This document shows, piece by piece, positions 7,315 to 16,865 of a DNA stretch of 64,000 nt; position 1 is the stretch's first letter, and every line of letters starts with the position of its first letter. The DNA lies in assembly GCA_934539585.1 (NCBI GenBank), contig CAKTCT010000013.1:1-64000 (forward strand). The letters run 5' to 3'. The position numbers and the translations under genes were made by a program. This stretch comes from an uncultured Oscillospiraceae bacterium (GTDB lineage: Bacteria > Bacillota > Clostridia > Oscillospirales > Ruminococcaceae). The notes under the pieces were generated by a model. The model had not been told where the DNA came from and ran no database searches. It was given only the letters and a program-made list of their open reading frames with translations.

Positions 7315-8252
7315 GGCAAAACGAGAAATTCCCGCAAAAGGGAGTCCTTTGGCACCAGGTTCAAGGGCATCCCCTCGAAATACCGGATGGCGGCGCAGAG
7401 CCTGGAGACAATGGCCCCGTAAGGCCCCTCCGACAGCTCCGGCCGGTCCAGCAGCTCCAGCAGAATGGGCCGGTAGACCATGGCCTCGTACCCGTGGAAG
7501 GAATCCACCCAGTAGTCCGCTCCCAGCCGGAAGGGCCGGATGTACTCCGTCTCCCCCCGGACCACGTTTTTCCACATGGACAGCGTCTCCGCCGGCTCGC
7601 ACCCCCGGAAGTTGTGGTCCCGGATGATGCGCCGGATGAGCCGCAGCTCCCGGGTGCTGAGAATCCGCTCGTCGTCCACATAATATTCGGTCTTGATGGA
7701 GATATACACCTTCAGCGCCTTCCGGCAGAACTCCCGCCCCGCGATAAAGGGGTTGAGAGCGTGGAGCCCCTCCACCACCACCGCCGTCCGGTCGTCGGCG
7801 GTAAAGTGCCGGACCTCATCGCTGCGCCGCCCCAGGGAAAAGTCGAAAATGGGGAAATCGCTCTCCCCCGTTTCAAACAGCGCCCCGAAGCAGCGGTCCA
7901 TGGCCGCCGCGTCCAGGAGCTCCACCGATTCCAGGTCCCGGCTGCCGTCCTCCAGAAGGGGAGCCGCCTCCCGCCCCAGGAAAAAGTCGTCCAGGGACAC
8001 CGACACCGTCCGGAGCCCCCGGCGGTGCAGCGCTTCCCGGAGATTCAGGGAGGTGGTGGTCTTTCCGGAGCTGCTGGGCCCTGCCAGCAGCAGCACCCGG
8101 CTCTCCCCCATCCGCCCCAGGAAATCGTCGGCAATGGCCTCCACCTGGTCCCGGTAGAACTGCTCCGAACGGGCCACCACGGCCTCCGGGTCCCGGCGGG
8201 CGCTTTCGTTGAGCACCGTTACGTCAAACCGTTCCTTCCGGTCCGTCACCAT
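7311..8252 (-). CDS. uridine kinase/phosphoribulokinase-like P-loop kinase
   Basis: A Walker A motif GPSSSGKTTT lies near residue 58, followed by SVSLDDFFLGR (the substrate-binding region typical of uridine/phosphoribulokinase-like kinases), VVEGLHALNPF, and RELRLIRRIIRDHNFRG. The 313-aa length fits the bacterial nucleoside kinase group that in other Firmicutes is sometimes fused to a TGS-like domain, absent here. The likely reaction is ATP-dependent phosphorylation of a nucleoside, but the substrate cannot be told. The gene overlaps the 3' end of hemZ by 29 bases, so it is the distal member of a recJ-relA-dtd-hemZ run. Confidence 0.75.
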   Translation of the reverse strand: MVTDRKERFDVTVLNESARRDPEAVVARSEQFYRDQVEAIADDFLGRMGESRVLLLAGPSSSGKTTTSLNLREALHRRGLRTVSVSLDDFFLGREAAPLLEDGSRDLESVELLDAAAMDRCFGALFETGESDFPIFDFSLGRRSDEVRHFTADDRTAVVVEGLHALNPFIAGREFCRKALKVYISIKTEYYVDDERILSTRELRLIRRIIRDHNFRGCEPAETLSMWKNVVRGETEYIRPFRLGADYWVDSFHGYEAMVYRPILLELLDRPELSEGPYGAIVSRLCAAIRYFEGMPLNLVPKDSLLREFLVLP

Positions 8253-9714
8253 AGGACCGCCCTCCTTTCAGCATTTCCCGAAGCGCGTCCTTCCTTGTCA
8301 GTATATCGGAAAACCGCGCCAGATATTCATAGGGATACTTATAATTGAACACCCGGTCGATGCGCCCGGGCCGGACCACCTTGCTGACCCCGCCTGCGCC
8401 CACCGCCAATATGGACTGAACCTCCTCCATGATGTAGACGTTGTACCGCCCGAAGTACCCGGGCTTAGCATAGCCCACGTTTTCCAGGTTGCCCATGGTG
8501 TTTTTCTGCCGGTAGAGATAGTAGGGCAGATACCCCGCCTCCGCCATGGCCTTCCCGGTGTAGTCCACCATGGCCTGGACCGCGCTGTAATCCTCGCTGC
8601 CGTCCATTTCCGCAAAGAGGTCCGCCGCCCGCTTCACCGAAAGGGCATGGACCGTGATGTTCTCCGGACCCAGCCGGATGGCCCGGTCCAGGGACCTCCG
8701 GAACCCCTCCGGCGTATCCGTTGGCAGCCCGGCGATGAGGTCCATGTTGATGGCCTCGAAGCCGTAGCCCCGGGCCAGCTTATAGCACTCTACGACCTGG
8801 TTTGCCGTATGCCGCCGCCCCACCGCCTGCAGGACGCTGTCCTCGAAGGTCTGGGGATTGATGCTGATGCGGTTGGCCCCGGCCTCCCGGATCACCCGGA
8901 GCTTTTCCGGGGTGATGGTGTCCGCCCGGCCGGCCTCGATGGTGTATTCCATGTCCGCCGGAGGGTCAAAGTGCTCCCGGACCGCGTCTGTCACCTGTTT
9001 GAGCTGCTCCGCCGTCAGGGAGGTGGGCGTTCCTCCGCCGATGTACACCGACCGCAGCCGAAGTCCGGTTTCCCTGGCCAGATTCGCTGTAAAGGCAATC
9101 TCCTGTACGAGGTGATTCAGGTAATCCGGCAGCAGCTTTTTCGCCTTGGGGTGGTCAATGGAGTGGGACACAAAAGAGCAGTAGCTGCACCGGGACGGGC
9201 AGTACGGAATCGACACATACAGGCTGAAATCCCGGGGCTCCATGTCCGCCAGCAGCTCCCTCTGGATGTCGGAAATCTGCATGGCAAGCCGGGCTTTTTC
9301 CTCGGAGACCAGGCAGTCCCTGGTCATCTCATCCAGAGCTTCCTGTCTTGATTTGCCGGAATCCAACGAATGCTGGAACCGCTTCACCGGCCGGATTCCC
9401 GTCAGGATTCCCCACCGGGGCGTCACGCCGGTGGCCTTTTGCAGCAGCCGGTAGAGCATCCGGGCGAACTCCATTTCGCAGTCCGTTTCGTACTTTTCGC
9501 CCTTTTCCACCCGGGAAACCGCGTCCTCCGCGAAGCCTCCCACCCGGACCCGGACCGTCAGCTCCCCGTCCTCCGACCGGAGGAACGCCAGATAGTCCTC
9601 CTCCGGGAAATCCGTGGAATCGTACACAAAGGAAAACCGCCGCAAGGGAAAAAACAGCCGCGCCACGTTTTCCATCTCATATTTGAAGTCGTTTCCGTTA
9701 AAAAAGATCGTCAT
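8224..9714 (-). CDS. hemZ: HemZ-type radical SAM coproporphyrinogen dehydrogenase-like protein
   Basis: The radical-SAM cluster motif appears as YCPSRCSYCSF (CxxxCxxC) near residue 170 of 496, followed by YIGGGTPTSL, EAGRADTI and the ISINPQTF region typical of the HemN/HemZ group. The long N-terminal extension before the motif (about 165 residues) is characteristic of HemZ, which lies beside dtd and relA in many clostridia. It may oxidise coproporphyrinogen III anaerobically, but several HemN homologues have other roles (heme chaperone), so function is inferred. It overlaps the hydrolase upstream by 17 bases. Confidence 0.85.
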   Translation of the reverse strand: MTIFFNGNDFKYEMENVARLFFPLRRFSFVYDSTDFPEEDYLAFLRSEDGELTVRVRVGGFAEDAVSRVEKGEKYETDCEMEFARMLYRLLQKATGVTPRWGILTGIRPVKRFQHSLDSGKSRQEALDEMTRDCLVSEEKARLAMQISDIQRELLADMEPRDFSLYVSIPYCPSRCSYCSFVSHSIDHPKAKKLLPDYLNHLVQEIAFTANLARETGLRLRSVYIGGGTPTSLTAEQLKQVTDAVREHFDPPADMEYTIEAGRADTITPEKLRVIREAGANRISINPQTFEDSVLQAVGRRHTANQVVECYKLARGYGFEAINMDLIAGLPTDTPEGFRRSLDRAIRLGPENITVHALSVKRAADLFAEMDGSEDYSAVQAMVDYTGKAMAEAGYLPYYLYRQKNTMGNLENVGYAKPGYFGRYNVYIMEEVQSILAVGAGGVSKVVRPGRIDRVFNYKYPYEYLARFSDILTRKDALREMLKGGRSYGDGPEGTV

Positions 9715-10336
9715 GGCCGCTCATTCCCATATATGGATTTTTCTTGCGTTCTTCGTCCAGAGTCGTCAGCGCCCCGTGGCCGGGATACACATGGAAATCC
9801 CCCTTCAGCGCCGCCAGCCGCCCCACCGACGCCAGGAGCTCCCGCCAGCTTCCGCCGTAAAGGTCCGTCCGTCCCACGCCGCCCCGGAACAAGGTGTCCC
9901 CGGAAAACAGCGCGTCCCCGATCCGGTAGCAGCAGGACCCTTTGCTGTGCCCCGGCGTGTGGAGCAGCAGGAAGCTGAGCCCTCCCACGGAGACGCTTTC
10001 CCCGCCGTTCAGGAGCCGGGTCCCCTCCACCTTCTCCGCCGGGAGCCCGAACGCCGCCCCGGCGTTTTTCTCATCGTCCGTGAGCATCTCCCCGTCAGCC
10101 CGGTGGATGTAGACCGGGATAGAGAACCGCTCCTGCAGAGCCGCCGCCCCGCCGATGTGGTCGAAATGCCCGTGGGTCAGGAGAATGGCCCCGGGAGTCA
10201 GCCCGTCCTCCTCCATGCAGGCGACGATCTTCTCCGGCTCCGCGCCGGGGTCCAGAATGGCCGTAACCCCGTCCCCGTCGGAGACCAGATAGCAGTTGGT
10301 CTCCACCGGGCCGACGGTCAGCGCCGTGATCTTCAT
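9698..10336 (-). CDS. metallo-beta-lactamase-fold hydrolase (glyoxalase II-like)
   Basis: The zinc-binding motif THGHFDHIGG is present near residue 54, then HTPGHSKGSCCY, LFSGDTLFRGGVGR and YPGHGALTTLDEE, the four metal-ligand regions of the glyoxalase II-like subfamily. The 212-aa single-domain length matches small clostridial hydrolases (YqgX/YcbL-like) that act on thioesters such as S-lactoyl conjugates; the substrate is not proven. The start codon overlaps the stop of dtd in an ATGA junction, so they are translated together. Confidence 0.85.
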   Translation of the reverse strand: MKITALTVGPVETNCYLVSDGDGVTAILDPGAEPEKIVACMEEDGLTPGAILLTHGHFDHIGGAAALQERFSIPVYIHRADGEMLTDDEKNAGAAFGLPAEKVEGTRLLNGGESVSVGGLSFLLLHTPGHSKGSCCYRIGDALFSGDTLFRGGVGRTDLYGGSWRELLASVGRLAALKGDFHVYPGHGALTTLDEERKKNPYMGMSGHDDLF

Positions 10337-10809
10337 AAGGCTCCTCCTTCCCGGGACTTTTTCCTCATCTGATCCGTGTCCATGATCAGGGTGATGGGCC
10401 CGCTGGCGGTCATTTCAATCTCCATGTGGGCCCCGAACCGGCCGGTCTCCACCGGAATCCCCTGCTCCCGGAGCCGCTGCACATAAAGCTCATAAAGCTC
10501 CTCCGCCAGGGGCTGTTTGGCCGCCTGGATAAAGGAGGGCCGGTGCCCCTTCCGGCAGTCCCCGCCCAACGTGAAGTTGGACACCGCCAGCACCGCGCCT
10601 CCCACGTCCTTCAGGGACCGGTTCAGCTTGTCCTGGTCGTCGGTGAACACCCGGAGATTGGCGGTTTTCTCCGCCAGGTACCCGCAGAGGTCCTCGGTAT
10701 CCCCCTCCATGACTCCCACCAGGACCAGAAACCCCAGTCCGATGCGGCCGGTCTCCTCCCCGTCCGCCGTTACGCAGGCGTTTTTCACCCGCTGGATTAC
10801 TAATTTCAT
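10333..10809 (-). CDS. dtd: D-aminoacyl-tRNA deacylase
   Basis: The signature SNFTLGGDCRKGHRPSF corresponds to the SQ-T motif region of Dtd, and the C-terminal ASGPITLIMDT contains the Gly-cisPro hairpin that gives chiral selectivity. Dtd removes D-amino acids (and Gly from mischarged tRNA-Ala), protecting translation. The 158-aa length is normal; the last 13 residues (DQMRKKSREGGAL) form a short basic extension. It lies in the conserved order relA-dtd-hemZ. Confidence 0.93.
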   Translation of the reverse strand: MKLVIQRVKNACVTADGEETGRIGLGFLVLVGVMEGDTEDLCGYLAEKTANLRVFTDDQDKLNRSLKDVGGAVLAVSNFTLGGDCRKGHRPSFIQAAKQPLAEELYELYVQRLREQGIPVETGRFGAHMEIEMTASGPITLIMDTDQMRKKSREGGAL

Positions 10810-10818
10810 CTCTGCCTC

Positions 10819-12990
10819 CTATTTGCCGGAACGCTCCACCGACAGCACGCCGGGGACCTTGGAAATCTTCTGAATGATGCTGCTCAGATGCTCCAGTCCT
10901 TGGGTGCTGATGGTCACAAGGACGTTGATGTTGCCGTTTTTCAGCTCCCGGGCGTTGAACTCGTGGGTAGGCACCCGCATATTGGCCAGGGCCACGCTGA
11001 TGTCTGCCAGCATGCTGTTGCTGTTTCTGGCCACGATGTCCAGGGTGGACCGGAACTGGCTGGAGGAGCGGTCCGCCCACCGGACGGCCACCCAGCGCTC
11101 CCGCTGAATGGCGTCGTTCATGGACGCCTGGACGTTCTGGCAGTCCCGCTTGTGGACAGAGACCCCATATCCCCGGGTGATGAACCCCACGATGTCGTCG
11201 CCGGGCAGCGGGTTGCAGCACTGGGCGAATTTCACCAGGCAGTTGTTGATGCCCTCCACAATGACCCCGCTGGAATTCTTCTTGGCGGTGGGCTTGACGT
11301 CCCCCAGCTCCGCCTGGGTGATGAGGGCCGTTTTCTGCTGCCGGGCGTAGTCGTCCTTGACCCTGGGCATGACCCGGGACAGCAGAACGCCGCCGTAGCC
11401 GATGGCCGCAAAGAAGTCGTCCACGCTCTCCCGGTGGTACCGCTTGACCAGAGATTCCAGCAGCGCCTGGTACTCGTCCCCTTCGTAGTGGATGTAGTTC
11501 CGCTTCAGCTCCCGCTCGAACTCCGCCTTGCCCTCGGCGATATTTTCTTCCTTCCGCTCCTTTTTGAACCAGGCGCGGATTTTGTTCCGGGCCTCGCTGG
11601 TCTTAGCGATGGTCAGCCAGTTGCGGTTGGGCCCGGCCTCGGTCTTGGAGGTGAGGATTTCCACGATCTCCCCGGTCTTGACCTGATAGTCCAGGGGAAC
11701 GATGCGCCCGTCCACCTTGGCCCCGGTCATCCGGTTGCCCACCGCCGTGTGGATGGCGTAGGCGAAGTCCACGATGGTGGACCCTACCGGCAGACTTTTC
11801 ACGTCCCCTTTGGGGGTAAAGACAAAGACGTCGTCCACCGCCAGGTCGTTTTTGATGTTCTTGACGATGTCCTCAGCGCCCTCGGCCTCCTGCTGGTTCT
11901 CGATCATCTGCCGGATCCAGGCCAGACGCTCCTCCAGCTTGTCCTTGCCCTGGATGCCCGCCTTGTACTTCCAGTGGGCGGCGATGCCGAATTCCGCAGT
12001 GTAATGCATGTCCCAGGTCCGGATCTGAATCTCAAAGGGAATCCCCTTCTTGTCGATGACCGTGGTGTGGAGGGACTGGTACATGTTGGGCTTGGGCGTG
12101 GAAATATAATCCTTGAACCGGTTGGGGATGGGCTGGAACAGATCGTGGATGATCCCCAGAATGTTGTAGCACTCGATAACGGTATTGACAATGACCCGGA
12201 CGGCATAGACGTCATAGAGCTCCTCGAAGCTCTTGCCCATCATGTACACCTTCCGGTAGATGCCGTAGATGCTCTTGACCCGCCCCTCGATGTGGGGCTC
12301 GATGCCGTATTCCTTCAGCCGCTCGGCGATCTTGGCCTTGATCTCCACGATAAAGGCTTCCCGCTCCGGCTTTTTCAGCTCCAGCGTGTCCTCGATCTCC
12401 TTGTACCCCACCGGGTCCAGGTACCGCAGCGCCAGGTCCTCCAGCTCCTCCTTGACCCCCCGGATACCCAGCCGGTGGGCGATGGGCGCGTAGATTTCCA
12501 TGGTTTCCAGGGAGATTTCCCGCTGCTTCCGCTCACTTTTGAAGGAAAGGGTCCGCATGTTGTGGAGCCGGTCCGCCAGCTTGATGATAATAACCCGGAT
12601 GTCCTCGCTCATGGCCAGCAGCATCTTCCGGACGTTTTCCGACTGCTGCTCCTCTTTGGTGGTCAGGGGAATCTGTCCCAGCTTGGTCACGCCGTCGACC
12701 ATCAGGGCCACGTCGTGGCCGAACTGCTTGCGGATTCCCTCCAGGGTGGCGTCGGTGTCCTCCACCACGTCGTGGAGCAGCGCCGCGCAGAGGCAGTCGG
12801 TGTCCATTCCCAGCCCCACCAGAATCAGCGCCACCGACACCGGGTGGGAGATATACGGCTCCCCGGACTGCCGGAACTGGCCGTCGTGGAACCTGGCGGC
12901 ACATTCATAGGCGCGCTGGATTTTCTCGATGTCGTAGGTCTTGTCGCTCTGCTTCAGCGCCGTGAGCAGTTCTTCATAGGTTCCCGCCAT
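10819..12990 (-). CDS. relA: bifunctional (p)ppGpp synthetase/hydrolase RelA/SpoT (Rsh)
   Basis: Domains run in standard order over 723 aa: HD hydrolase (ARFHDGQFRQSGEPYISHP and LLHDVVEDTD near residues 33-80), synthetase (YQSLHTTVID near 305), TGS (FTPKGDVKSLPVGSTIVDFAYAIH), a conserved cysteine/RIS region (CCNPLPGDDIVGFITRG) and a C-terminal ACT domain. The intact HDxxED motif indicates an active hydrolase, so the protein can both make and destroy (p)ppGpp in the stringent response. AGGAGG precedes the ATG. It lies just downstream of recJ and upstream of dtd. Confidence 0.95.
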   Translation of the reverse strand: MAGTYEELLTALKQSDKTYDIEKIQRAYECAARFHDGQFRQSGEPYISHPVSVALILVGLGMDTDCLCAALLHDVVEDTDATLEGIRKQFGHDVALMVDGVTKLGQIPLTTKEEQQSENVRKMLLAMSEDIRVIIIKLADRLHNMRTLSFKSERKQREISLETMEIYAPIAHRLGIRGVKEELEDLALRYLDPVGYKEIEDTLELKKPEREAFIVEIKAKIAERLKEYGIEPHIEGRVKSIYGIYRKVYMMGKSFEELYDVYAVRVIVNTVIECYNILGIIHDLFQPIPNRFKDYISTPKPNMYQSLHTTVIDKKGIPFEIQIRTWDMHYTAEFGIAAHWKYKAGIQGKDKLEERLAWIRQMIENQQEAEGAEDIVKNIKNDLAVDDVFVFTPKGDVKSLPVGSTIVDFAYAIHTAVGNRMTGAKVDGRIVPLDYQVKTGEIVEILTSKTEAGPNRNWLTIAKTSEARNKIRAWFKKERKEENIAEGKAEFERELKRNYIHYEGDEYQALLESLVKRYHRESVDDFFAAIGYGGVLLSRVMPRVKDDYARQQKTALITQAELGDVKPTAKKNSSGVIVEGINNCLVKFAQCCNPLPGDDIVGFITRGYGVSVHKRDCQNVQASMNDAIQRERWVAVRWADRSSSQFRSTLDIVARNSNSMLADISVALANMRVPTHEFNARELKNGNINVLVTISTQGLEHLSSIIQKISKVPGVLSVERSGK

Positions 12991-13005
12991 ATTTTGTGCC
13001 TCCTT

Positions 13006-15048
13006 TCACATTCCCGCGGCCCTGCGCAGGCCGGTCAGAATCTCCGATTCCTCCAGATTCACCTTGTCCACCGGATTCATCCCGATAGACGACCCGTCAG
13101 GAGCCACGGTGATCAGCCCCAGCTCCTCAAAAATGTCCAGGACCAGCCGGTACTTGCAGTAGTTCATCCCGGCGGCCACCCCTTCCAGATAGAACAGGTC
13201 CAGATGGTTCCGGGACCCGCCCTTGCTCCGCAGCAGCTTGTAAAGCCCCCGGAGTTCCGCCAGCGTGGGCACGGAAATGGCCAGCACCTTCTGGGGCACA
13301 ACCTCCCCCCGGCGGATTTTCTGATAAAAATACCAGGCGTTGCCGAACTTCTCGTCGCTGAACCCCGCCGGCCGGATGTCCTTGAGCCGGATGGCGATGG
13401 AGACGTTCTCCCGGAAGGCGTTGATCTCCAGGTTGGCCAGAATGTCCACCCTGCTCCCCACCGGATAGATGAACCGGTCGGTGCTCATCCGGAAATAGAG
13501 GACGTAAACCGACTTCCCCTCAAAGTTCACCTTGAGCTTCAGATGCTTGTTCTCCGACATGGGCAGAATGGATTCGATGACGCAGTCCTTCATCAGGAAC
13601 AGCGGCTGGGGGTTCCCTTCGCCGAAGGGCTCCAGCATTTCCAGCGCCGACACGTCATTGACGTTAATATCCCCGCCATGGAGGATTTTATCAATTTTCA
13701 TGCTGACCACCGGCATCCGGTCGTGATACCGCGCGGCGTACTCGTTGACGGCCCGGTCGAACTCCGGGATTTTCTCCGTCCGCAGCGTCAGCCCCGCGGC
13801 CATGGCGTGGCCGCCGTACTTTTCCAGCAGCCCCCCGCAGGAGTTGATGGCCTTGAACATGGAGAAGAATTCCACGCTCCGGGCCGATCCCGTAGCCGTC
13901 TCCCCGTCCACGGAAAGGATGATGTTGGGCTTGCCGTAAAGGCTCAGCACCTTGGCGGAGACAATGCCCACCACCCCGTGGTTGAGCCCCTCCGCAGGCA
14001 CTACCATGACCCGGTTCTGCCTGATCTCCGGGTGCCTGGCGATGGCCTCCTCCACCTTGGTGAGGATGACCCCCTCCTCCTCCTGCCGCCGGAGATTCAT
14101 CTCGTTCAGCTCCTGAGCCAGAGCGGCGGCCTCCTCGGGGTCCTCGCTGAGGAGCAGCCGCACCGCCAGCTTGGCGCTGCCCATCCGCCCGGCGGCGTTG
14201 ATCCGGGGCGCCAGTCCGAAGGCGATTTTCTGGGAAGTCACCGGTTTGCCCTTCATCCCGGCGGCCTCCAGAAGCGCCTGCAGGCCTAAATTTTCGTTGT
14301 ACTCCATAAGCTCCAAGCCCTTCCGGACCAGGAACCGGTTTTCCCCCACCAGCGGGACCACGTCCCCCACAGTGCCCATGGCCGCCAGGGGCCCGAAGCT
14401 CTCCAGGGCCTGCTCGTAGTCGCCGCCCTCCATGGCCGCCACCAGCTTCAGGGCCACTCCGGCCCCGCACAGGTCCGGAAAGCTCCCGGCAAAGTCCTTC
14501 CGATGGGGATTCACCACTGCAGCCGCCGCCGGGAGGTCGCTGCCCACCTGATGGTGGTCCGTGACCACCACGTCCATCCCCAGGGAAACGGCGTAGTCCA
14601 CCTCTTTGATGGCGGAAATGCCGTTGTCCACGGTGACGAGCAGCCTGGTCCCCCACCCGGCGATTTCGTCCAGAGCCGCCATGTTCAGGCCGTAGCCCTC
14701 GTCCAGCCGCTCCGGGATGTACCAGGTCACGTCGGCCCCCATGGATTGCAGGTAGCTGTACAGAATCACCGTAGCCGTCACGCCGTCGCAGTCGTAGTCG
14801 CCGTAGATGGTGATCCGCTGGCTCTTATCCAGGGCCTCCTCGATCCGCCGGACCGCCGCCGCCATATCCGGCAGCAGAAAAGGGTCCTCCAGCTCCGGGT
14901 CCTCCCCCAGAATTTCCATGGTCTGGGCAGCACTTAACCCCCGGGCGGCCAGAATATCGGCGACCATAGCCGGCACTCCGTACTCCCGGCGGATCAGGGC
15001 GCTGTTCTTCGCGTCCGGCGCAGGCAGGTTCCACTTGGTAAATAGCAT
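13006..15048 (-). CDS. recJ: single-stranded-DNA-specific exonuclease RecJ
   Basis: The DHH phosphoesterase motifs are present: IYGDYDCDGVTATV, VTDHHQVG with the catalytic DHH, and the DHHA1 region VGIVSAKVLSLYGKPNIILS with GGHAMAAGLTL. RecJ degrades single-stranded DNA 5' to 3' in recombination and repair. At 680 aa it has the C-terminal OB-fold and extra region typical of Firmicutes. I chose the ATG at 15046-15048 because GGAGG stands 6 nt upstream; the frame is open further upstream without a ribosome-binding site. Confidence 0.92.
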   Translation of the reverse strand: MLFTKWNLPAPDAKNSALIRREYGVPAMVADILAARGLSAAQTMEILGEDPELEDPFLLPDMAAAVRRIEEALDKSQRITIYGDYDCDGVTATVILYSYLQSMGADVTWYIPERLDEGYGLNMAALDEIAGWGTRLLVTVDNGISAIKEVDYAVSLGMDVVVTDHHQVGSDLPAAAAVVNPHRKDFAGSFPDLCGAGVALKLVAAMEGGDYEQALESFGPLAAMGTVGDVVPLVGENRFLVRKGLELMEYNENLGLQALLEAAGMKGKPVTSQKIAFGLAPRINAAGRMGSAKLAVRLLLSEDPEEAAALAQELNEMNLRRQEEEGVILTKVEEAIARHPEIRQNRVMVVPAEGLNHGVVGIVSAKVLSLYGKPNIILSVDGETATGSARSVEFFSMFKAINSCGGLLEKYGGHAMAAGLTLRTEKIPEFDRAVNEYAARYHDRMPVVSMKIDKILHGGDINVNDVSALEMLEPFGEGNPQPLFLMKDCVIESILPMSENKHLKLKVNFEGKSVYVLYFRMSTDRFIYPVGSRVDILANLEINAFRENVSIAIRLKDIRPAGFSDEKFGNAWYFYQKIRRGEVVPQKVLAISVPTLAELRGLYKLLRSKGGSRNHLDLFYLEGVAAGMNYCKYRLVLDIFEELGLITVAPDGSSIGMNPVDKVNLEESEILTGLRRAAGM

Positions 15049-15213
15049 GGCGGGCCTCCAACTGTCAAAGATTGCAGAATAAAATCTAAAAAGATATTGT
15101 ACCATCTTTTCCCGCCGATTTCAAGGCGTTTTCCGTGAACACGCCGAATCTCCCGGGAAAAAGAGCAGACGCCCCACCCGCCTGCCGCACGCAGACCGCT
15201 GGGACGTCCCCTG

Positions 15214-15996
15214 TCAGCGGGCCTTTTCGGCCCCCACGTTTTTCTCATAAAGGATCATCAGTCCCTTGAGCAGCAGGTCCCCGTCGTAAATGACCTCCTG
15301 CCGGCAGTAGGGCACGATGCACTCCGCCAGGCCCCCGGTGGCCACCACCGTGGCCTTCCCGCCGATCTCCTCCTCCATCCGCTGGATGAGACCGTCGATC
15401 ATGGCGGCGTTGCCGTAGATGGCCCCGCTTTTCATGCAGTCGATGGTGTTCTTCCCGATGACGTGTCCCGGCGGCTCCAGGCTGATCCGCGGCAGCTGGG
15501 AGGTCCGCCCGGTCAGGGTGTCCTGGGAGACCCTGACCCCCGGCAGGATGATGCCGCCTAGGTACCGCCCCTCCCCGTCAATAGCGGAAAGGGTCGTGGC
15601 CGTTCCCATGTCCACCACAATCAGGGGCTTCGGGTACTGATGAATGGCCGCCACCGCGTCCACCACCAGGTCGGAGCCCAGCTGTCCGGGATTGTCCAGC
15701 AGAATGTTGAGCCCGGTCTTCAGCCCCGGACCCACCTGTAACGGCACGGTGCCGGTGAGCTCCTTCACCGCGTCCCGGAGGACCCGGTTCAGCGGCGGCA
15801 CCACCGAGGAAATGATGCTCCCCGTCACCTCGGCGGCGTGGTAGCCGTAAAGCCGGATGATGCTGTTGAAGCCGATGGCGTACTCATCGGCGGTCTTGCT
15901 GTGGTCCGTGGACATCCGCCCGGTGAACAGGATTTTCCCCTCGGCAAAACAGCCGATGCAGATGTTGGTGTTGCCCACATCCAGGGCCAGAATCAT
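15214..15996 (-). CDS. coaX: type III pantothenate kinase
   Basis: The N-terminus MILALDVGNTNICIGCF is the phosphate-binding loop of CoaX (ASKHA fold), followed by GPGLKTGLNI, DLVVDAVAA and VVDMGTATTLS. It phosphorylates pantothenate in the first step of CoA synthesis and, unlike type I/II enzymes, is not feedback-inhibited by CoA. The adjacent upstream gene is an ECF vitamin transporter S component, which fits a pantothenate uptake and activation unit; coaBC lies about 4 kb away on the other strand. Confidence 0.92.
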   Translation of the reverse strand: MILALDVGNTNICIGCFAEGKILFTGRMSTDHSKTADEYAIGFNSIIRLYGYHAAEVTGSIISSVVPPLNRVLRDAVKELTGTVPLQVGPGLKTGLNILLDNPGQLGSDLVVDAVAAIHQYPKPLIVVDMGTATTLSAIDGEGRYLGGIILPGVRVSQDTLTGRTSQLPRISLEPPGHVIGKNTIDCMKSGAIYGNAAMIDGLIQRMEEEIGGKATVVATGGLAECIVPYCRQEVIYDGDLLLKGLMILYEKNVGAEKAR

Positions 15997-16053
15997 AAAA
16001 TCTCCTCCTTGAAAAAGGCGGCGGGAGCCGAAAAAGCCCCGCCGCTTGTCGGT

Positions 16054-16707
16054 TTAAGCCGCCGCGCCCCGTTTCTGCACCCGGAACAGCGCCTTGCAGA
16101 TGGCTGCGGTCAGAATCGCCGCCACAATGGCCTCCGGGACGCCGTTGGTCCCGATAACCGCCAGAATGGCCCAGTAAAAGCCCTCGTAGGCCGCTTCCTT
16201 GGCCGCGGCGTACTGGGCCCCGAAGCAGAAGTAGATGAGGTTCATGACCAGCAGGGTGTTGACCAGCGCGCCGGACATCCCCGCCAGAGCCAGGGAGACC
16301 GTCTCGCTCCCCTTCCGCTCCTTCAGAAGCTTCTTGAACAGCTTGTAAACGTAATACGGCACAACCCCCACCAGAATCCGGGGCACAAAGCAGATCACCA
16401 GGCTCCAGAAGTTCCCGTGAAAGTCCCCCACCGAGTAAAGGGGGGTAAACGCAAAGGAGGTGGCGTTGGGGCTCACAAAGGAGTTGTTGATGAAGCTGGT
16501 CAGCCCGAACAGCGCCCCTAAAATCGCGCCCTGTTTCGGCCCCAGCAGCAGCGCCCCCACGATGACCGGGATGTGTACGATGGTGGCCCTGGTCACGCCC
16601 AGCGGGATGTACCCGATAAACGGCGTAAACGCCAGGATGAAGATGAGGGCTCCCAGCAGCGCCAGCTGCACCAGCCCCAGAGTTTTTGCGGATGCTTTTC
16701 TTTCCAT
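16054..16707 (-). CDS. ECF transporter S component, probably pantothenate-specific (PanT-like)
   Basis: The 217-aa protein has six hydrophobic segments and the ECF S-component start (LGLVQLALLGALIFILAFTPFIGYIPLG, then HIPVIVGALLLGPKQGAILGALFGLTSF). Such proteins capture a vitamin and dock on the shared EcfAA'T module, encoded elsewhere. Substrate assignment to pantothenate rests on the direct adjacency to coaX (57 bases apart, same strand) and general similarity to PanT; riboflavin or another vitamin remains possible. AGGAGGAATGAATC gives a clear ribosome-binding site. Promoter at 16818-16846. Confidence 0.75.
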   Translation of the reverse strand: MERKASAKTLGLVQLALLGALIFILAFTPFIGYIPLGVTRATIVHIPVIVGALLLGPKQGAILGALFGLTSFINNSFVSPNATSFAFTPLYSVGDFHGNFWSLVICFVPRILVGVVPYYVYKLFKKLLKERKGSETVSLALAGMSGALVNTLLVMNLIYFCFGAQYAAAKEAAYEGFYWAILAVIGTNGVPEAIVAAILTAAICKALFRVQKRGAAA

Positions 16708-16817
16708 GATTCATTCCTCCTGCTACTGCTCCCGTTGGGGATGCAATGCAAATTTATGTGAACCCGCCGGGTCCGCAAAACCCGCCGGATCGACACCATA
16801 GAATCGGATTGCCTACT

Positions 16818-16846
16818 ATTATACGCACTTTCCCGGAAGATTGCAA
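16818..16846 (-). promoter_or_regulatory. sigma-A promoter for the ECF S-component/coaX pair
   Basis: TTGCAA (16846-16841) and TATAAT (16823-16818) on the minus strand with a 17-nt spacer. The leader of about 110 nt contains a direct repeat of AACCCGCCGG (plus-strand sense) but no riboswitch that I recognise. Confidence 0.7.
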
Positions 16847-16865
16847 GGATTTCCCGGAACTTTTT

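Noticed and set aside
10888..14289. A 1133-codon open frame on the plus strand opposite relA and recJ
   Set aside because: It is the antisense shadow of GC-rich coding DNA: rich in Gly, Val, Leu, Asp and His, with no start signal or domain, while the minus strand carries unmistakable RelA and RecJ.
16708..16817. A riboswitch in the leader of the ECF/coaX operon
   Set aside because: The leader is about 110 nt, has only a short direct repeat, and shows none of the conserved cores of FMN, TPP or cobalamin riboswitches that I can recognise.
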